Shown here one piece after another: positions 63,181 through 64,000 of a stretch of DNA of 64,000 nt. Source of the DNA: Saussurea involucrata (lineage: Eukaryota > Streptophyta > Magnoliopsida > Asterales > Asteraceae). The stretch spans positions 95,148,873 through 95,212,872 of the forward strand of contig CM066326.1 in the NCBI GenBank assembly GCA_033807775.1. Reading direction: 5' to 3'. The notes below the pieces were generated by a model. That model was not told the origin of the DNA. It did not search any database and saw nothing but the letters and a program-made list of their open reading frames with translations. A program made the position numbers and the translations under genes. Within the stretch, counting starts at the first letter, position 1; every line of letters begins with the position of its first letter.

Positions 63181-63655
63181 GGGTGCGTTTGGTACGCAGA
63201 CAGGATGGGACGGGACAGGACGGAACAGGACAGGACAGAACAGGACAGGACAGCTGTTCAGTGTTTGGTAACACATAAATAGGACTGGACTGGACAGGAC
63301 AGGACAGGACCGGTTAAATGACCCATTTACCCCTAGTGATTTGTTTAGTGGTGGTGGCGACGACGGTGGGGGCGGTGGCGATGGTGGTGGCGGCGGTGGC
63401 GGCGACGGTGGTGGTGGTGGCGGCGACGGTGGTGGTGGTGGCGGCGGCGACGGCGACGGCGGCGGTGGGAAAGAAAGAAGAAGAAGAAGAAGGGGTATAT
63501 TTGTCAAAAAATCCTTGTTCCACTTAGTTCTAGGGGGTAAGCACAGAACACACTTGTCCCATGATAGTTCCACTTAGTTCTACATTTGGTCGCACCAAAC
63601 ATGGGACAAATGTGTCCTGTCCTGTCCCATGCTGTCCACCCTACCAAACGCACCC
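63181..63655. mobile_element. Harbinger-type MITE inserted in exon 2 of the ORF1 gene
   Basis: Termini GGGTGCGTTTGGTA and their inverse, flanked by TAA duplications (63178-63180 and 63656-63658). Removing element and one TAA leaves the exon reading continuously. The interior has GGACA repeats near both ends (63205-63310, inverted 63610-63635) and a long GGC/GGT trinucleotide tract (about 63345-63470). Confidence 0.88.
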
Positions 63656-64000
63656 TAATAGATCAAGCGGAATGAGTGATGCCGACATTTCACGAGTGGC
63701 ACACGAACGGTACCAAGCACAACAAGGGTTTGCTTTCTCTAAAGAACAAGCTTGGGAAGTCCTCAAAAAATTTCCAAAATGGGGAGCCGTTCCAACGATG
63801 ACGACAACTTCATCGCGGGGTTCAAAACGTACCAACCCTTCCAATGATGACGATGACGACAACTCCATCGAGCAACTTCAACGACCCATCGGGAGAAACA
63901 AGGCAAAAAAAACATCAACGAGTAATACGTCCGGGTCGAATACGAACGAAAGTGTTACTCAATTGTTGACGACGTTCAACGACAAGATTGATGATACAAT

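Larger units (their letters stand above)
62105..64000 (+). mobile_element. PIF/Harbinger element, 5' part, runs off the window edge
   Basis: Directly after the TAA that ends the preceding MITE, the sequence begins GGCCACCCGCAGCG, a plausible Harbinger terminus. It is followed by a GC-rich subterminal block (62105-62220), a TATA-like CTATATATATTA at 62335-62346, and a Myb/SANT-like ORF1 from 62406. The transposase and right end would be beyond 64000. Confidence 0.55.
62406..64000 (+). pseudogene. Harbinger ORF1-like Myb/SANT protein (NAM-associated C-terminus), interrupted by a MITE
   Basis: Exon 1, 62406-62925, starts MNPNKTPTSRRNRPDTPQPQ and has six or so QF/PPQF repeats (residues about 36-76) and a Myb/SANT-like start (MWTNEEELALVSAWVDVLED). 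A GT-AG intron (62926-63032) contains a TTA microsatellite. Exon 2 from 63033 continues in phase (DFWTRIGEVLYSLMGRANYR, FNDLNKKIALFGGIYNNLV), is interrupted by the MITE at 63181-63655, and resumes in the same frame (MSDADISRVAHERYQAQQGF, AWEVLKKFPKW) to the window end. This resembles the Myb-like proteins encoded next to Harbinger transposases, often misnamed glutathione transferase T3-like. Confidence 0.7.

Noticed and set aside
63160..63577. Overlapping ORFs encoding Gly-rich, Pro-rich and Ala/Val-rich proteins on both strands
   Set aside because: All are different readings of one GGC/GGT trinucleotide tract inside a MITE.
1..64000. tRNA or rRNA genes
   Set aside because: The TGGTATCAGAGC matches are primer-binding sites beside LTRs, not tRNA genes; no cloverleaf or rRNA-like sequence was noticed by eye, though no tRNA scan could be run.

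Overview
This is nuclear DNA from a flowering plant, very probably a eudicot; the retroelement families look Asteraceae-like, but that is only an impression. The evidence is one spliced host gene with 22 exons and canonical plant splice sites, LTR retrotransposons primed by initiator tRNA-Met (TGGTATCAGAGC), MULE, hAT, Harbinger and Stowaway elements, Helitrons, AT-rich microsatellites, and no bacterial operon structure.

Layout. 1-1685: edge of a minus-strand Copia-type element, with gag, primer-binding site and a 1.14-kb LTR. 2200-2940: an old gypsy LTR remnant. 3420-3938: a short DUF761 (cotton-fibre/ACRE146-like) gene. 5044-35143, minus strand: a complete CTP synthase gene whose 22 exons I could join without a break (562 codons plus stop). 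Its 1.7 kb of coding sequence is spread over 30 kb because the introns are full of transposons: a four-deep nest (MULE > non-autonomous LTR element > hAT > Copia) in intron 18, a Copia with 165-bp flanking duplications plus a TRIM and a hAT MITE in intron 6, a Helitron in intron 13, Stowaway, Tourist and other MITEs, and decayed Copia pieces. 35362-41324: a Helitron inserted about 220 bp upstream of the CTP synthase start codon, itself carrying a 4.6-kb MULE that encodes a FAR1-like/MULE transposase/SWIM protein and an OTU cysteine-protease domain. 43370-49474: a Ty3/gypsy element with 5' LTR and one almost uninterrupted gag-pol frame carrying six nonsense codons. It ends at an abrupt junction with an oppositely oriented element (49475-52091) that encodes a coiled-coil protein. 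53030-60853: a MULE-type element with captured gene sequence, containing a hAT (53392-58201) that encodes a shortened transposase, which in turn contains a small long-TIR MULE (56214-57680). A solo LTR lies at 59010-59879. 61526-64000: an almost pure A/T Harbinger-type MITE abutting the start of a Harbinger element whose ORF1 (Myb/SANT-like) is split by another Harbinger MITE.

Only CTP synthase (pyrimidine synthesis, UTP to CTP) and possibly the DUF761 gene are host genes with a predictable role. The rest is transposon biology. Nesting order can be proved at several places from exact target-site duplications. Junctions and reading frames were worked out by hand from the sequence; no alignment or database search was run.
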